Positions 8,892-18,978 of a stretch of DNA of 64,000 nucleotides are shown here, piece by piece. This DNA comes from Actinoplanes sp. M2I2 (GTDB taxonomy: Bacteria > Actinomycetota > Actinomycetes > Mycobacteriales > Micromonosporaceae), in contig NZ_JALPVJ010000008.1 of NCBI RefSeq assembly GCF_023544445.1, forward strand, positions 124,001 to 188,000, read 5' to 3'. Numbering within the stretch: position 1 is the first letter of the stretch; every line of letters begins with the position of its first letter. The notes beneath the pieces were generated by a model. That model was given only the letters and a program-made list of their open reading frames with translations, did no database searches and had not been told where the DNA came from. A program made the position numbers and the translations under genes.

Positions 8892-9613
8892 CGATCGAGC
8901 CCAACGAGCCCACCGGTGGCGTGCCGGTCAGCGCCGATCCGGTCGGCGCCGACTTCGACGCGCCGGCCCAGACGCGGCCCAGCCCGAACAAGGGCATGTT
9001 CGGCATCACCGGCTCCGGGGACGTCTCCGGCTTCGGTGGGCTGGTGCGCCGGCAGCCCGAGATCACCAGCACGCCCAAGCCCTACGGCGGGTACTTCGAC
9101 GAGGTCACCGACGCGCTGGAGGAGGCGTACCCCGGCTTCTCCGACGCCATCGAGAAGGTCGTCGTCGACCGGGGCGAGCTGACCCTGCACATCAAGCCCG
9201 AGCGCATCCTCGAGGTCGTGCAGATCATGCGCGATGACGAGTCGCTGCGCTTCGAGCTGTGCTCGTCGGTGTCGGGTGTCGACTACCTGAACAGCGATGC
9301 GCGCCGTCTGCACGTGATCTACCACTTGGCGTCGATGACCTACCGCCGGCGGGTGCGCCTCGAGGCCGCGATCCCGGCCGGCGGTTCCGTCCCGAGCGTC
9401 ACCAGCGTCTACCCGACTGCCGACTGGCAGGAGCGGGAGACGTACGACATGTTCGGCGTGATCTTCACCGGTCACCCGAACCTGACGCGGGTGCTCATGC
9501 CGGACGACTGGGAGGGTCACCCGCAGCGCAAGGACTACCCGCTCGGCGGCGTGCCCGTCGAGTACAAGGGCGCCGAGATTCCGCCTCCTGACCAGCGGAG
9601 GGTCTACCAATGA
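8888..9613 (+). CDS. nuoC: NADH-quinone oxidoreductase subunit C
   Basis: 241 residues from the GTG that overlaps the nuoB stop. After a variable N-terminal tail of about 60 residues come the 30-kDa-subunit core and the signature [20 protein letters not shown], then [17 protein letters not shown]. It is part of the hydrophilic Q-module with NuoB and NuoD. Not fused to NuoD, unlike in E. coli. The stop overlaps the nuoD start (ATGA). Confidence 0.96.
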   Translation: MTIEPNEPTGGVPVSADPVGADFDAPAQTRPSPNKGMFGITGSGDVSGFGGLVRRQPEITSTPKPYGGYFDEVTDALEEAYPGFSDAIEKVVVDRGELTLHIKPERILEVVQIMRDDESLRFELCSSVSGVDYLNSDARRLHVIYHLASMTYRRRVRLEAAIPAGGSVPSVTSVYPTADWQERETYDMFGVIFTGHPNLTRVLMPDDWEGHPQRKDYPLGGVPVEYKGAEIPPPDQRRVYQ

Positions 9614-10935
9614 CACAGTCCGGATACGCGAGCGAGCGAGAGACCACCGAGGGCCGCGTCTTCACGGTCACCGGCGGCGACTGGGACACCGTCACCGGCA
9701 GTGTCGACCCGCTGAGCAACGAGAAGATCGTCGTCAACATGGGTCCGCAGCACCCGTCCACGCACGGCGTGCTGCGGCTCGTGCTCGAGCTCGAGGGCGA
9801 GACGGTGCAGGAGGTCCGGCCGGTGGTCGGCTACCTGCACACCGGCATCGAGAAGAACCTGGAGTACCGCAACTGGACGCAGGGCACGACGTTCGTGACC
9901 CGCGCGGACTACCTGGCGCCGCTGTTCAACGAGGCCGGGTACTGCCTCGCGGTCGAGAAGCTGCTGGGCATCACCGACGAGATCACCGAGCGGGCGAACA
10001 CGATCCGGGTGCTCTTCATGGAGCTCAACCGGATCTCGTCGCACCTGGTCTGGCTGGCCACCACGGGCATGGAGCTCGGCGCCATCTCGATGATGCTCTA
10101 CGGCTTCCGCGAGCGTGAGTACATCCTCGACATCTTCGAGGAGACCACCGGCCTGCGGATGAACCACGCGTACATCCGCCCCGGCGGGGTCGCCCAGGAC
10201 GTCCCGGACTCGGCGATCAAGAAGATCCGCGAGTTCCTGGTCTACCTGCCCAAGAAGCTCAAGGAATACGAGGACATGCTCTCCGGCCAGGTGATCTGGC
10301 AGGAGCGCACGCAGGGCGTGGGCGTCCTCGACGTGACCGGCTGCGTGGCGCTCGGCATCACCGGCCCGGTGCTGCGCTCCGCGGGCCTGGCCTGGGACCT
10401 GCGCAAGACGATGCCGTACTGCGGTTACGAGAACTACGAGTTCGACGTCCCGACCGCGACGACGGCCGACGTCTGGGGTCGCTACCAGGTCCGGCTGGCC
10501 GAGATCCGGGAGTCCCTCAAGATCGTCGAGCAGGCGCTCGACCGGCTCCGGCCCGGCCCGATCTTCGTCTCCGACAAGAAGATCGCCTGGCCCGCGCAAC
10601 TCGCCGTCGGCCTCGACGGCATGGGCAACTCCCTCGAGCACGTGGCCAAGATCATGGGCCAGTCGATGGAGTCGCTCATCCACCACTTCAAGCTCGTCAC
10701 CGAAGGCTTCCGGGTGCCCCCGGGCCAGGTCTACGTCGCGATCGAGCACCCGCGTGGTGAGCTGGGCGTGCACGCCGTCTCCGACGGCGGCACCCATCCT
10801 TACCGGGTCCACATGCGGGACCCGAGCTTCGTGAACCTCCAGGCCATCCCCGCGATGGCCGAAGGCGCGCTGCTGGCCGACGTGATCGCCGGTGGAGCGT
10901 CCCTGGACCCCGTGATGGGTGGGTGTGACCGCTAA
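9610..10935 (+). CDS. nuoD: NADH-quinone oxidoreductase subunit D
   Basis: 441 residues. 49-kDa-subunit motifs: [33 protein letters not shown], and the C-terminal [18 protein letters not shown]. With NuoB it forms the quinone-binding cavity. An N-terminal tail of about 40 residues precedes the core. nuoE begins directly after the stop. Confidence 0.97.
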   Translation: MTQSGYASERETTEGRVFTVTGGDWDTVTGSVDPLSNEKIVVNMGPQHPSTHGVLRLVLELEGETVQEVRPVVGYLHTGIEKNLEYRNWTQGTTFVTRADYLAPLFNEAGYCLAVEKLLGITDEITERANTIRVLFMELNRISSHLVWLATTGMELGAISMMLYGFREREYILDIFEETTGLRMNHAYIRPGGVAQDVPDSAIKKIREFLVYLPKKLKEYEDMLSGQVIWQERTQGVGVLDVTGCVALGITGPVLRSAGLAWDLRKTMPYCGYENYEFDVPTATTADVWGRYQVRLAEIRESLKIVEQALDRLRPGPIFVSDKKIAWPAQLAVGLDGMGNSLEHVAKIMGQSMESLIHHFKLVTEGFRVPPGQVYVAIEHPRGELGVHAVSDGGTHPYRVHMRDPSFVNLQAIPAMAEGALLADVIAGGASLDPVMGGCDR

Positions 10936-12111
10936 ATGTCCGATTCCACGGTGGAATTCTCCCCCGCCGCCGCCCCGCTGGCCGAGGAACTGCTGCCCGC
11001 GGCTCTCGAGATCATCGCCCGCTACCCCGAGGGGCGCAGCCGATCCGCGCTGCTGCCCCTGCTGCACCTCGTGCAGACCGAGGAAGGGTTCGTCAGCCCG
11101 AGCGGCGTGGCCTTCTGCGCCGAGGTGCTGGGCATCAACAAGGCCCAGGTCGGCGCGGTGGCCACGTTCTACACGATGTACAAGCGGCGGCCGACCGGCG
11201 ACTACCTGGTCAGCGTCTGCACCAACACGCTGTGCAACGTGCTCGGTGGCCAGGAGGTCTACGACCAGCTGTCCGAGCACCTGGGTGTCGGGCACGACGA
11301 GACGACGGCCGACGGCCGCATCACGCTGGAGCACGCCGAGTGCCTGGCCGCGTGCGACTACGCGCCGGTCGTGACGGTCAACTACGACTTCGCCATCGAC
11401 CAGGCCACGCCGGACACGGCGGTCGGCCTGGTCGACCGGCTGCGCAACGGCGAGCGGCCCACGCCCAGCCGGGGCGCGCGCATCTGCACGCTCAAGGAGA
11501 TGCAGATCCAGCTGGCCGGCTTCTCCGACATCCGCGACGGTGCGGTGGCCGACGGCCAGGCCGGGGCGCCGACGCTGCGCGGCGTGACGCTGGCTCAGGA
11601 GCACGGCGTCGCGGTGGCGGACTTCAACCCCGACACCCCGATCACCAAGACCAAGCCCTCGCCCCGCGAGGAGAACCGCGGCAAGGTCGCCACGGTTGTC
11701 GACCGGGCGACCCACGCGGTCAAGGCCGTGGCCGACAAGGTCGAGGAGAAGGTCGGCGAGCGGCGCTCGGCCAAGCAGGCCACGAGCAACGCCGGCAAGC
11801 AGGCCACCAGCAACGCCGGCAAGACGGTCCGGGCCGAGGACGTCAAGGACCCCGAGACCCGTACGGCCGAGCAGCGCAACCCCACCATGAGCACGCCCGA
11901 CAAGACCGGTGACGCGCAGGCCGGCGAGCCCGTGCCCACCAACCCGGCCGAGGCGGCCGGTGTCGCCCAGAACGCTCCGGCCGGCGACGGCAAGCCCGCC
12001 GGGGACACCGCTCGCGGCGTCGAGAGCGACCGCACGTCGGCGGACCACCCGACCGCCGAGGCGAACCCGGGCTGGACCGGTGCCCAGCGCACCACTGAGG
12101 AGGAGAAGTGA
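10936..12111 (+). CDS. nuoE: NADH-quinone oxidoreductase subunit E with long disordered C-terminal tail
   Basis: 391 residues, against roughly 160-250 for most NuoE proteins. Residues 1-175 are a normal thioredoxin-like [2Fe-2S] subunit with ligands C95, C100, C136 and C140 (CTNTLC, CLAAC). From about residue 220 to the end is a low-complexity, charged, Ala/Pro/Gly/Lys/Glu-rich tail with a direct KQATSNAG repeat. The tail is in frame and ends 4 bp into nuoF (GTGA), so it is not a sequencing frameshift. The core donates structure and a cluster to the NADH-oxidising module; the tail's role is unknown. Confidence 0.94.
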   Translation: MSDSTVEFSPAAAPLAEELLPAALEIIARYPEGRSRSALLPLLHLVQTEEGFVSPSGVAFCAEVLGINKAQVGAVATFYTMYKRRPTGDYLVSVCTNTLCNVLGGQEVYDQLSEHLGVGHDETTADGRITLEHAECLAACDYAPVVTVNYDFAIDQATPDTAVGLVDRLRNGERPTPSRGARICTLKEMQIQLAGFSDIRDGAVADGQAGAPTLRGVTLAQEHGVAVADFNPDTPITKTKPSPREENRGKVATVVDRATHAVKAVADKVEEKVGERRSAKQATSNAGKQATSNAGKTVRAEDVKDPETRTAEQRNPTMSTPDKTGDAQAGEPVPTNPAEAAGVAQNAPAGDGKPAGDTARGVESDRTSADHPTAEANPGWTGAQRTTEEEK

Positions 12112-13424
12112 CTCAGCCGCGGCGTGAGGTTCTCCAGAAGCTGACCCCCGTCCTGACCAAGCGCTGGCTGTCGCCGGACGCCTGGACCATGGACGTCTAC
12201 GAGCGGCTCGACGGCTACGCGGCCCTCCGCAAGGCCCTCGACGTCCACCCCGACGACCTGATCCAGCTGATCAAGGACTCGGGCCTGCGCGGCCGCGGCG
12301 GCGCGGGCTTCCCGACCGGCCTCAAGTGGGGCTTCATCCCGCAGGGCGACGGCAAGCCGCACTACCTCGTCATCAACGCCGACGAGGGCGAGCCGGGCAC
12401 CTGCAAGGACCTGCCGCTGATGACCTACGACCCGCACTCGCTGGTCGAAGGGGCGATCATCGCGGCGTACGCGATCCGGGCCAACCGGGCCTTCATCTAC
12501 ATCCGCGGCGAGGCCGTCCACGCGGCCCGCCGGCTGCGCAACGCCGTGGCCGAGGCGAAGGCCAAGGGCTACCTCGGCACGAACATCCTGGGCTCGGGCT
12601 TCGACCTCGAACTGGTCGTGCACAGCGGCGCCGGCGCCTACATCTGCGGCGAGGAGACGGCGCTGCTCGACTCGCTCGAGGGCTTCCGTGGCCAGCCCCG
12701 GCTGCGCCCGCCGTTCCCGGCGATCGCGGGTCTGTACGCCAGCCCGACGGTGGTCAACAACGTCGGCACCATCGCCAGCGTGCCGTACATCGTGCTCGGC
12801 GGGGCCGACTGGTGGAAGAGCATGGGCACGGAGAAGTCGTCCGGCCCGATGATCTATTCGCTCTCCGGCCGCGTCGTCAACCCCGGCCAGTACGAGTGCG
12901 GCCTCGGCATCACGCTGCGGGAGCTCATCGAGCTGGCCGGCGGCATGCAGCCCGGGCACACCCTGAAGTTCTGGACGCCCGGCGGCTCGTCGACGCCGCT
13001 GCTCACGGCCGAGCACATCGACACGGCGATGGACTTCGAGGGCGTCGCGGCGGCCGGCTCGATCCTGGGCACCACCGCGATGCAGATCTTCAGCGACCAG
13101 GACTGCCCGGTCTACGCGACCTGGCGGTGGCTCGAGTTCTACCACCACGAGTCGTGCGGCAAGTGCACCCCGTGCCGCGAGGGCAACTACTGGATGGTGC
13201 GCACCTACCGCCGGATCCTCTCCGGCGAGGGCACGCACGCCGACCTGGACACGCTCCAGGACACCGCCGACAACATCTTCGGCCGGTCGTTCTGCGGTCT
13301 CGGCGACGGCGCCGCGACCCCGGTGATGTCCACGCTCAAGTTCTTCCGCCAGGACTACCTGGACTACATCGAGGGCCGGACAGCTCCGCGGCTGTCCGCC
13401 AAGGCTCTGGTTGGAGCTCACTAA
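12108..13424 (+). CDS. nuoF: NADH-quinone oxidoreductase subunit F (FMN/NADH subunit)
   Basis: 438 residues; GTG overlaps the nuoE stop. Motifs: GLRGRGGAGFPTGLKW (FMN/NADH region), ADEGEPGTCKD, GAGAYICGEETALLDSLEG, and the [4Fe-4S] site ESCGKCTPCREG with a distal cysteine in FCGLGDGA. This is the entry point of electrons from NADH. nuoG follows at once. Confidence 0.97.
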   Translation: MTQPRREVLQKLTPVLTKRWLSPDAWTMDVYERLDGYAALRKALDVHPDDLIQLIKDSGLRGRGGAGFPTGLKWGFIPQGDGKPHYLVINADEGEPGTCKDLPLMTYDPHSLVEGAIIAAYAIRANRAFIYIRGEAVHAARRLRNAVAEAKAKGYLGTNILGSGFDLELVVHSGAGAYICGEETALLDSLEGFRGQPRLRPPFPAIAGLYASPTVVNNVGTIASVPYIVLGGADWWKSMGTEKSSGPMIYSLSGRVVNPGQYECGLGITLRELIELAGGMQPGHTLKFWTPGGSSTPLLTAEHIDTAMDFEGVAAAGSILGTTAMQIFSDQDCPVYATWRWLEFYHHESCGKCTPCREGNYWMVRTYRRILSGEGTHADLDTLQDTADNIFGRSFCGLGDGAATPVMSTLKFFRQDYLDYIEGRTAPRLSAKALVGAH

Positions 13425-15902
13425 ATGACCGACGTCGCCAAGAAGACCGACACCGTCACGCTCACCATCGACGGTATCGAGGTCGTCGCCGAGAAGGGCG
13501 AGCTCGTCATCCGGGTGGCCGAGCGGATGGGCATCGCGATCCCCCGGTTCTGCGACCACCCGCTGCTGGCCCCGGCCGGCGCGTGCCGCCAGTGCCTGGT
13601 CGACATCGAGGGCCAGCGCAAGCCGGTCGCCTCGTGCACCCAGACGGTGGCCGAGGGCATGGTCGTCAAGACCCAGCTCACCTCGCCGGTCGCCGCCAAG
13701 GCGCAGGGCGGCGTGATGGAGCTGCTGCTGGCCAACCACCCGCTGGACTGCCCGACCTGCGACAAGGGCGGCGAGTGCCCGCTGCAGAACCAGGCGATGA
13801 CCAACGGGCGGTCCGACTCGCGCTTCAAAGAGCACAAGCGCGAGTACGAGAAGCCGATCCACATCTCCAGCCAGGTGCTGCTCGACCGTGAGCGCTGCAT
13901 CCTGTGCCAGCGCTGCACCCGGTTCTCCGAGGAGATCGCCGGCGACAAGTTCATCGACCTGATGGACCGCTCGTCCGGCGAGCAGATCAACGTCTACCGC
14001 GACGACTTCTTCGGTGGCACCGGCACGGGCGACGGCCAGGCCGGCGAGGGCGAGGGGGACATCCCCTTCAACTCGTACTTCTCGGGCAACACGATCCAGA
14101 TCTGCCCGGTGGGCGCGCTCACCGGCGAGCAGTACCGGTTCCGGGCCCGTCCGTTCGACCTCGTCTCGACGCCGACCGCGTGTGAGCACTGCGCGGCCGG
14201 CTGCTCGATGCGGGCCGACCACCGCCGTGGCAAGGTCCTGCGCCGTCTGGCCGGCGACGACCCGGCGGTGAACGAGGAGTGGAACTGCGACAAGGGCCGG
14301 TGGGGCTTCCAGTACCAGGTGGCCAACGACCGGATCACGGCGCCGCTGCTGCGCGACGCCAAGACCGGTGAGCTGCGCGAGGTGTCCTGGAGCGAGGCCC
14401 TGCTGGCGGCGGCCGAGGGGCTCAAGGCCGCGAAGGGCGCCGGCGTCGGCGTGCTGACCGGTGGCCGGCTCACGGTCGAGGACGCGTACGCGTACGCGAA
14501 GTTCGCCCGGGTCGCTCTCGGCACCAACGACATCGACTTCCGGTCGCGCCCGCTGAGCGCCGAGGAGGCCGACTTCCTCGCCTCCTCGGTCGCCGGGGTG
14601 ACCGACGTGACCTACGAGGACGTCGAGAACGCGCCCTCGGCCGTGATCGTCGGCCTCGAGCCCGAGGAGGAGTGCCCGATCCTGTTCCTGCGCCTGCGCA
14701 AGGGACACAGTCGCAAGAAGCTCCAGGTCACGGCCGTGGCTCCGTTCCTCTCGCGGGGCTTCGAGAAGCTCGGCGCGGCCCTGGTCAAGGCGGTGCCCGG
14801 CGACGAGGCCCGGCTGCTGGCCGACGACCCGGCGATCGCCGCCGCGCTCGCGACGCCCGGCGCCCTGCTGTTCGTCGGCGAGCGCCTGGCCACCGTGCCC
14901 GGCGGTCTGTCGGCCGCCGCCGCGCTGGCCGCCCGCACGGGCGCCCGCCTCGCGTGGGTGCCCCGCCGGGCCGGCGACCGCGGCGCCATCGACGCCGGCT
15001 GCCTGCCCAACCTGCTGCCCGGCGGCCGCCCGGTGACCGACCCGGCCGCCCGCGCCGAGATCTCGCTGGCCTGGAAGGTCGAGACCGGCGCGGTCCCCGG
15101 CACGACCGGCCGCGACACCGACGCGATCGTCGCGGCGGCCGCCGCCGGTCAGCTCGGCGGCCTGCTGGTCGCCGGCGTGGACCCGGGCGACCTGGCCGAC
15201 CCGCGACTGGCCGAGCAGGCGCTCGACCAGGCCGGCTTCGTGGTCAGCCTCGAGCTGCGGCACAGCGCGGTCACCCGCCGTGCCGACGTGGTCTTCCCGG
15301 TCGCCCCGGCGGCCGAGAAGTCCGGCACGTACCTCGACTGGGAGGGCCGGCTGCGGTCCTTCGGCACGGTGCTGCCGACCACGGCGATGACCGACGGCCG
15401 GGTGCTCGAGGCCGTCGCCGCGCTCATGGACGTCACCCTGGGCACCGGGGACGTGATGACGATCCGCCGCGAGCTGGGGGCGATGCCGGTCAGCAAGGCG
15501 ACCCGGCCGTCCGCGCCGTCCGTCGCCCCGGCGACCCGGTCCGAGACCGGTGCGCACGAGGCGGTGCTGGCCAGCTGGCACCACCTGATCGACCAGGGCT
15601 CGCTGCTCGACGGCGACGCCGTGCTCGCCGGCACCGCCCGGCCGCCGGTCGCGCGGATCGGCAAGGACCTGGCCGAGGCGCTCGGGGTGGTCGACGGCGA
15701 CGCGGTCACCGTCGGCACCGACCGGGGCGCGATCACCCTGCCGGCCGAGGTCACCGACCTGGCGCCGCGCGTGGTGTGGCTGCCCACCAACTCGCCCGGC
15801 TCGACCCTGCGTCGCAGCCTGGGTGTCACCGCGGGTGCGGTCGTCCGGCTGTCGGCCGGCCGGCCTGGCCCGGTCCTCGCCTCGTCGGAGGTCTCCGCAT
15901 GA
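13425..15902 (+). CDS. nuoG: NADH-quinone oxidoreductase subunit G
   Basis: 825 residues. N-terminal ferredoxin-like [2Fe-2S] site ([20 protein letters not shown] plus C in VASC), an HxxxC-type [4Fe-4S] site in [18 protein letters not shown], two further cysteine groups ([22 protein letters not shown]), then a molybdopterin-oxidoreductase-like domain that does not bind Mo in complex I. It carries the electron chain from NuoF towards NuoI/B. The stop overlaps the nuoH ATG. Confidence 0.96.
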   Translation: MTDVAKKTDTVTLTIDGIEVVAEKGELVIRVAERMGIAIPRFCDHPLLAPAGACRQCLVDIEGQRKPVASCTQTVAEGMVVKTQLTSPVAAKAQGGVMELLLANHPLDCPTCDKGGECPLQNQAMTNGRSDSRFKEHKREYEKPIHISSQVLLDRERCILCQRCTRFSEEIAGDKFIDLMDRSSGEQINVYRDDFFGGTGTGDGQAGEGEGDIPFNSYFSGNTIQICPVGALTGEQYRFRARPFDLVSTPTACEHCAAGCSMRADHRRGKVLRRLAGDDPAVNEEWNCDKGRWGFQYQVANDRITAPLLRDAKTGELREVSWSEALLAAAEGLKAAKGAGVGVLTGGRLTVEDAYAYAKFARVALGTNDIDFRSRPLSAEEADFLASSVAGVTDVTYEDVENAPSAVIVGLEPEEECPILFLRLRKGHSRKKLQVTAVAPFLSRGFEKLGAALVKAVPGDEARLLADDPAIAAALATPGALLFVGERLATVPGGLSAAAALAARTGARLAWVPRRAGDRGAIDAGCLPNLLPGGRPVTDPAARAEISLAWKVETGAVPGTTGRDTDAIVAAAAAGQLGGLLVAGVDPGDLADPRLAEQALDQAGFVVSLELRHSAVTRRADVVFPVAPAAEKSGTYLDWEGRLRSFGTVLPTTAMTDGRVLEAVAALMDVTLGTGDVMTIRRELGAMPVSKATRPSAPSVAPATRSETGAHEAVLASWHHLIDQGSLLDGDAVLAGTARPPVARIGKDLAEALGVVDGDAVTVGTDRGAITLPAEVTDLAPRVVWLPTNSPGSTLRRSLGVTAGAVVRLSAGRPGPVLASSEVSA

Positions 15903-17278
15903 ACACGTCGATTCTCGCGGCCCACGCCGTGGACCCGACGCTCCAGACGTTCGAGAACGACATCTGGTGGATCTCGCTGATCAAGCTGCTCGGCGTCTTC
16001 GTCCTGCTGCTTCTGCTGACGCTCTTCACGATCGTCTACGAGCGCAAGGTCGTGGCCCGGATGGCCGTCCGGCCCGGCCCCAACCAGGTCGGTCCCAAGG
16101 GATGGCTGCAGAGCCTCACGGACGGTGTGAAGCTGCCGTTCAAGGAGGAGATCATCCCGAAGACCGCCGACAAGGTGGTCTACTTCATCGCCCCGGTGAT
16201 CTCGGCGACGGTGGCCTTCACCGCGTTCTCGGTGATCCCGTTCGGCGGCGTGGTCAACATGTTCGGTCAGCAGACCGCGCTGCAGCTCACCGACGTGCCG
16301 GTCTCGGTGCTCGTGCTGCTGGCCTGCTCGTCGATGGCGGTCTACGGCGTGGTGCTGGCCGGCTGGGCGTCCGGCTCGACCTACCCGCTGCTGGGTGGTC
16401 TGCGGTCGAGTGCGCAGATGATCTCGTACGAGGTCGCGATGGGCCTGTCGATCGTGGCGGTCTTCATGACGGCCGGCTCGATGAGCACCTCGCAGATCGT
16501 GGCGGCCCAGGCGCACGGCAACCCGGTCACCATCTTCGGCTGGGAGGCGACGACCCCGAGCTGGTACGCCGTTCTCCTGCTGCCCAGCTTCATCATCTAC
16601 TGCATCGCGGCGGTCGGTGAGACCAACCGGGCCCCGTTCGACCTGCCCGAGGCCGAGTCCGAGCTGGTCGGTGGCTTCCACACCGAGTACTCGTCGTTCA
16701 AGTTCGCGCTGTTCTTCCTGGCCGAGTACATCAACATGATCACCGTCTCGGCCTTCGCGACCACGCTGTTCCTCGGCGGCTGGCGGGCTCCGTGGCCGAT
16801 CACCTGGTTCTGGGAGGGCGCGAACTCCGGCTACTTCGGGGTGATCTGGTTCTTCGCCAAGGTGCTGATCCTGCTCTTCGGCTTCATCTGGCTGCGGGCG
16901 ACGCTGCCCCGCATGCGCTACGACCAGTTCATGCGGTTCGGCTGGAAGGTCCTCATCCCGGTCAACCTGGTGTGGATCCTGTTCCTGAGCTACGTCAAGG
17001 TCGCCAACAACGAGCTCTCCCAGCAGGCCAAGTGGTTCTCGATCGTCGGCATCGTGGTGGTGATCCTGCTGGTCGCCATGCTCTGGCCGGCCGCCCGCAA
17101 GCCACGGCAGCTCTCCATCGAGGAGGAGCTGGCCGCCCGGCCACCGGGAAGCTTCCCGGTGCCACCGATGGATCTCCAGGTTCCTCCCAGTCCGCGGGCC
17201 CGGCGTGCCGTGGCCGAACGCGCCCCGGCCACGGTCGGCGGCGACTCCTCGCCCGCTCCCGAAGACAAGGAGGTGTGA
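15899..17278 (+). CDS. nuoH: NADH-quinone oxidoreductase subunit H
   Basis: 459 residues from the ATG that overlaps the nuoG stop. About eight to nine membrane helices; motifs [37 protein letters not shown] and [13 protein letters not shown] are hallmarks of NuoH, the heel of the membrane arm that lines the quinone tunnel. A cytoplasmic tail of about 60 Pro/Arg-rich residues follows the last helix. nuoI starts 2 bp after the stop. Confidence 0.96.
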   Translation: MNTSILAAHAVDPTLQTFENDIWWISLIKLLGVFVLLLLLTLFTIVYERKVVARMAVRPGPNQVGPKGWLQSLTDGVKLPFKEEIIPKTADKVVYFIAPVISATVAFTAFSVIPFGGVVNMFGQQTALQLTDVPVSVLVLLACSSMAVYGVVLAGWASGSTYPLLGGLRSSAQMISYEVAMGLSIVAVFMTAGSMSTSQIVAAQAHGNPVTIFGWEATTPSWYAVLLLPSFIIYCIAAVGETNRAPFDLPEAESELVGGFHTEYSSFKFALFFLAEYINMITVSAFATTLFLGGWRAPWPITWFWEGANSGYFGVIWFFAKVLILLFGFIWLRATLPRMRYDQFMRFGWKVLIPVNLVWILFLSYVKVANNELSQQAKWFSIVGIVVVILLVAMLWPAARKPRQLSIEEELAARPPGSFPVPPMDLQVPPSPRARRAVAERAPATVGGDSSPAPEDKEV

Positions 17279-17279
17279 C

Positions 17280-17927
17280 GTGGGGACTTTCACGGGCTCG
17301 TTCAAGGGCTTCGGCGTGACCTTCGCGCACATGTTCCGCAAGGTCATCACCACCGACTACCCGTTCACGCCGCCGACGCCGGCGCCGCGCTATCACGGCC
17401 GGCACATCCTCAACCGGCACCCGGACGGCCTGGAGAAGTGCATCGGCTGCGAGCTGTGCGCCTGGGCCTGCCCGGCGGACGCGATCTATGTCGAGGGCGC
17501 CAACAACACCGACGAAGAGCGGTACTCGCCGGGTGAGCGCTACGCCGGCATCTACCAGATCAACTACGCCCGCTGCATCTTCTGCGGGCTCTGCATCGAG
17601 GCCTGCCCGACCCGCTCGCTCACCATGAGCAACGAGTACGAGCTGGCCCGCGACAGCCGCCAGGACCTCATCTTCACCAAGAAGGAACTGCTGGCCCCGC
17701 TGCTGCCGGGCATGGAGCAGCCGCCGCACCCGATGCGCCTGGGCGAGACCGACAAGGACTACTACATCGGCGCGCTCACCAACCCGGGCACCTCGGTCGG
17801 CGCCGAGCGGGCTCCCTGGTCGGAGACGGGCACCGAGGACGCGGCGACCGCCGCCGACACCGACGCCCGGCCCGAGACGGCGGGCACGCTGCGCCGCCCC
17901 GGCCAGTCCACGAAGGAGGCGGTGTGA
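17280..17927 (+). CDS. nuoI: NADH-quinone oxidoreductase subunit I
   Basis: 215 residues from the GTG at 17280 ([15 protein letters not shown]), which sits behind AAGGAGG at the end of nuoH. Two CxxCxxCxxxCP motifs ([12 protein letters not shown] and [12 protein letters not shown]) bind two [4Fe-4S] clusters that link NuoG to NuoB. The tail of about 60 residues is low-complexity. It ends in an overlap with nuoJ. Confidence 0.96.
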   Translation: MGTFTGSFKGFGVTFAHMFRKVITTDYPFTPPTPAPRYHGRHILNRHPDGLEKCIGCELCAWACPADAIYVEGANNTDEERYSPGERYAGIYQINYARCIFCGLCIEACPTRSLTMSNEYELARDSRQDLIFTKKELLAPLLPGMEQPPHPMRLGETDKDYYIGALTNPGTSVGAERAPWSETGTEDAATAADTDARPETAGTLRRPGQSTKEAV

Positions 17928-18670
17928 TGGACCAGGTGTCCACCGGTGAAGCCGTGGCCTTCTGGATCCTCGGCTCGATCGCCGTCATCGGCGCGCTGGG
18001 CATGGTGCTGGCCCGCAACGCGGTCCACTCCGCGCTCTGGCTCGTCGTGACGATGCTCTGCCTGGGCTTCCTGTACGTGGTCAACGCGGCGCCGTTCCTC
18101 GGCGCCGTGCAGATCATCGTCTACACCGGCGCGATCATGATGCTGTTCCTCTTCGTGCTCATGCTGGTCGGCCGGGATGCCTCCGACTCGCTGATCGAGA
18201 CCCTGCGCGGTCAGCGGATCGCCGCGATCCTGCTCGGCGTCGGCTTCGCCGCGCTGGTCGGCACCGGGGTGGCCCGGTCGCTCGGCGACGCCACCGCCGT
18301 CGGGCTGACCGACGCCAACGCCGGCGGCAACGTCCAGGGACTCGCGTCGCTGCTGTTCACCCGGTACGTGTTCGCCTTCGAGGTCACCTCCGCGCTGCTG
18401 ATCACCGCGGCGGTCGGCGCGATGATCCTGGCCCACGTCGAGCGGGCCAAGGGCGACGTCGACAACCAGGTGACCCGGATGAAGGAGCGGTTCCGGCCGG
18501 GCAACTACCCCGGTCCCAAGGCCGGCCCCGGCGTCTACGCCACGACCATGTCGGTCGCCGCCCCCGCGCGGCTGCCCGACGGCAACAGCGCCGAGCGCAG
18601 CATCTCCCCGATCCTGCCCATCCGTGAGCTGACAGCCGATGAGGCGGCTCCGAAGGGAACGGACAAATGA
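17927..18670 (+). CDS. nuoJ: NADH-quinone oxidoreductase subunit J
   Basis: About 247 residues. I prefer ATG 17927 over the in-frame GTG 17924 because the AGGAGG site is 7 nt from the ATG and only 4 nt from the GTG. Five membrane helices, with [23 protein letters not shown] as the conserved TM3 (the pi-bulge helix that couples quinone reduction to proton pumping). An extra soluble tail of about 70 residues follows the last helix. Overlaps nuoK by 4 bp. Confidence 0.95.
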   Translation: MDQVSTGEAVAFWILGSIAVIGALGMVLARNAVHSALWLVVTMLCLGFLYVVNAAPFLGAVQIIVYTGAIMMLFLFVLMLVGRDASDSLIETLRGQRIAAILLGVGFAALVGTGVARSLGDATAVGLTDANAGGNVQGLASLLFTRYVFAFEVTSALLITAAVGAMILAHVERAKGDVDNQVTRMKERFRPGNYPGPKAGPGVYATTMSVAAPARLPDGNSAERSISPILPIRELTADEAAPKGTDK

Positions 18671-18966
18671 CCCCCGACTACTACCTGGTGCTCGCGGCGA
18701 TCCTGTTCACCATCGGCGCCGCCGGGGTGCTCGTCCGCCGCAACGCGATCGTGCTGTTCATGTGCATCGAGCTCATGCTGAACGCCGCGAACCTCGCGCT
18801 GGTCACCTTCAGCCGCATCAACGGCACCCTGGACGGCCAGATCATCTCGTTCTTCGTGATGGTCGTCGCGGCCGCCGAAGTCGTGGTGGGACTGGCGATC
18901 ATCATGTCGATCTTCCGTACGCGACGCTCGGCGAGCGTCGACGACGCGAACCTTCTGAAGTACTAA
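18667..18966 (+). CDS. nuoK: NADH-quinone oxidoreductase subunit K
   Basis: 99 residues with three helices. The family signature [17 protein letters not shown] contains the membrane glutamate needed for proton transfer; a second glutamate lies in [11 protein letters not shown]. Overlaps the nuoJ stop and ends 12 bp before nuoL. Confidence 0.96.
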   Translation: MTPDYYLVLAAILFTIGAAGVLVRRNAIVLFMCIELMLNAANLALVTFSRINGTLDGQIISFFVMVVAAAEVVVGLAIIMSIFRTRRSASVDDANLLKY

Positions 18967-18978
18967 AGGGGCCTTCAC

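Noticed and set aside
11595..15584. A very long open frame on the minus strand opposite nuoE-nuoG, and similar long frames opposite hppA (53387-55795), topA (57415-60606), acs (38924-40996) and the SNF2 helicase (438-3002)
   Set aside because: These are opposite-strand shadows of high-GC genes. Their translations are rich in Arg, Gly, Ala, Asp and Val with no domain, whereas the other strand gives clear conserved families.
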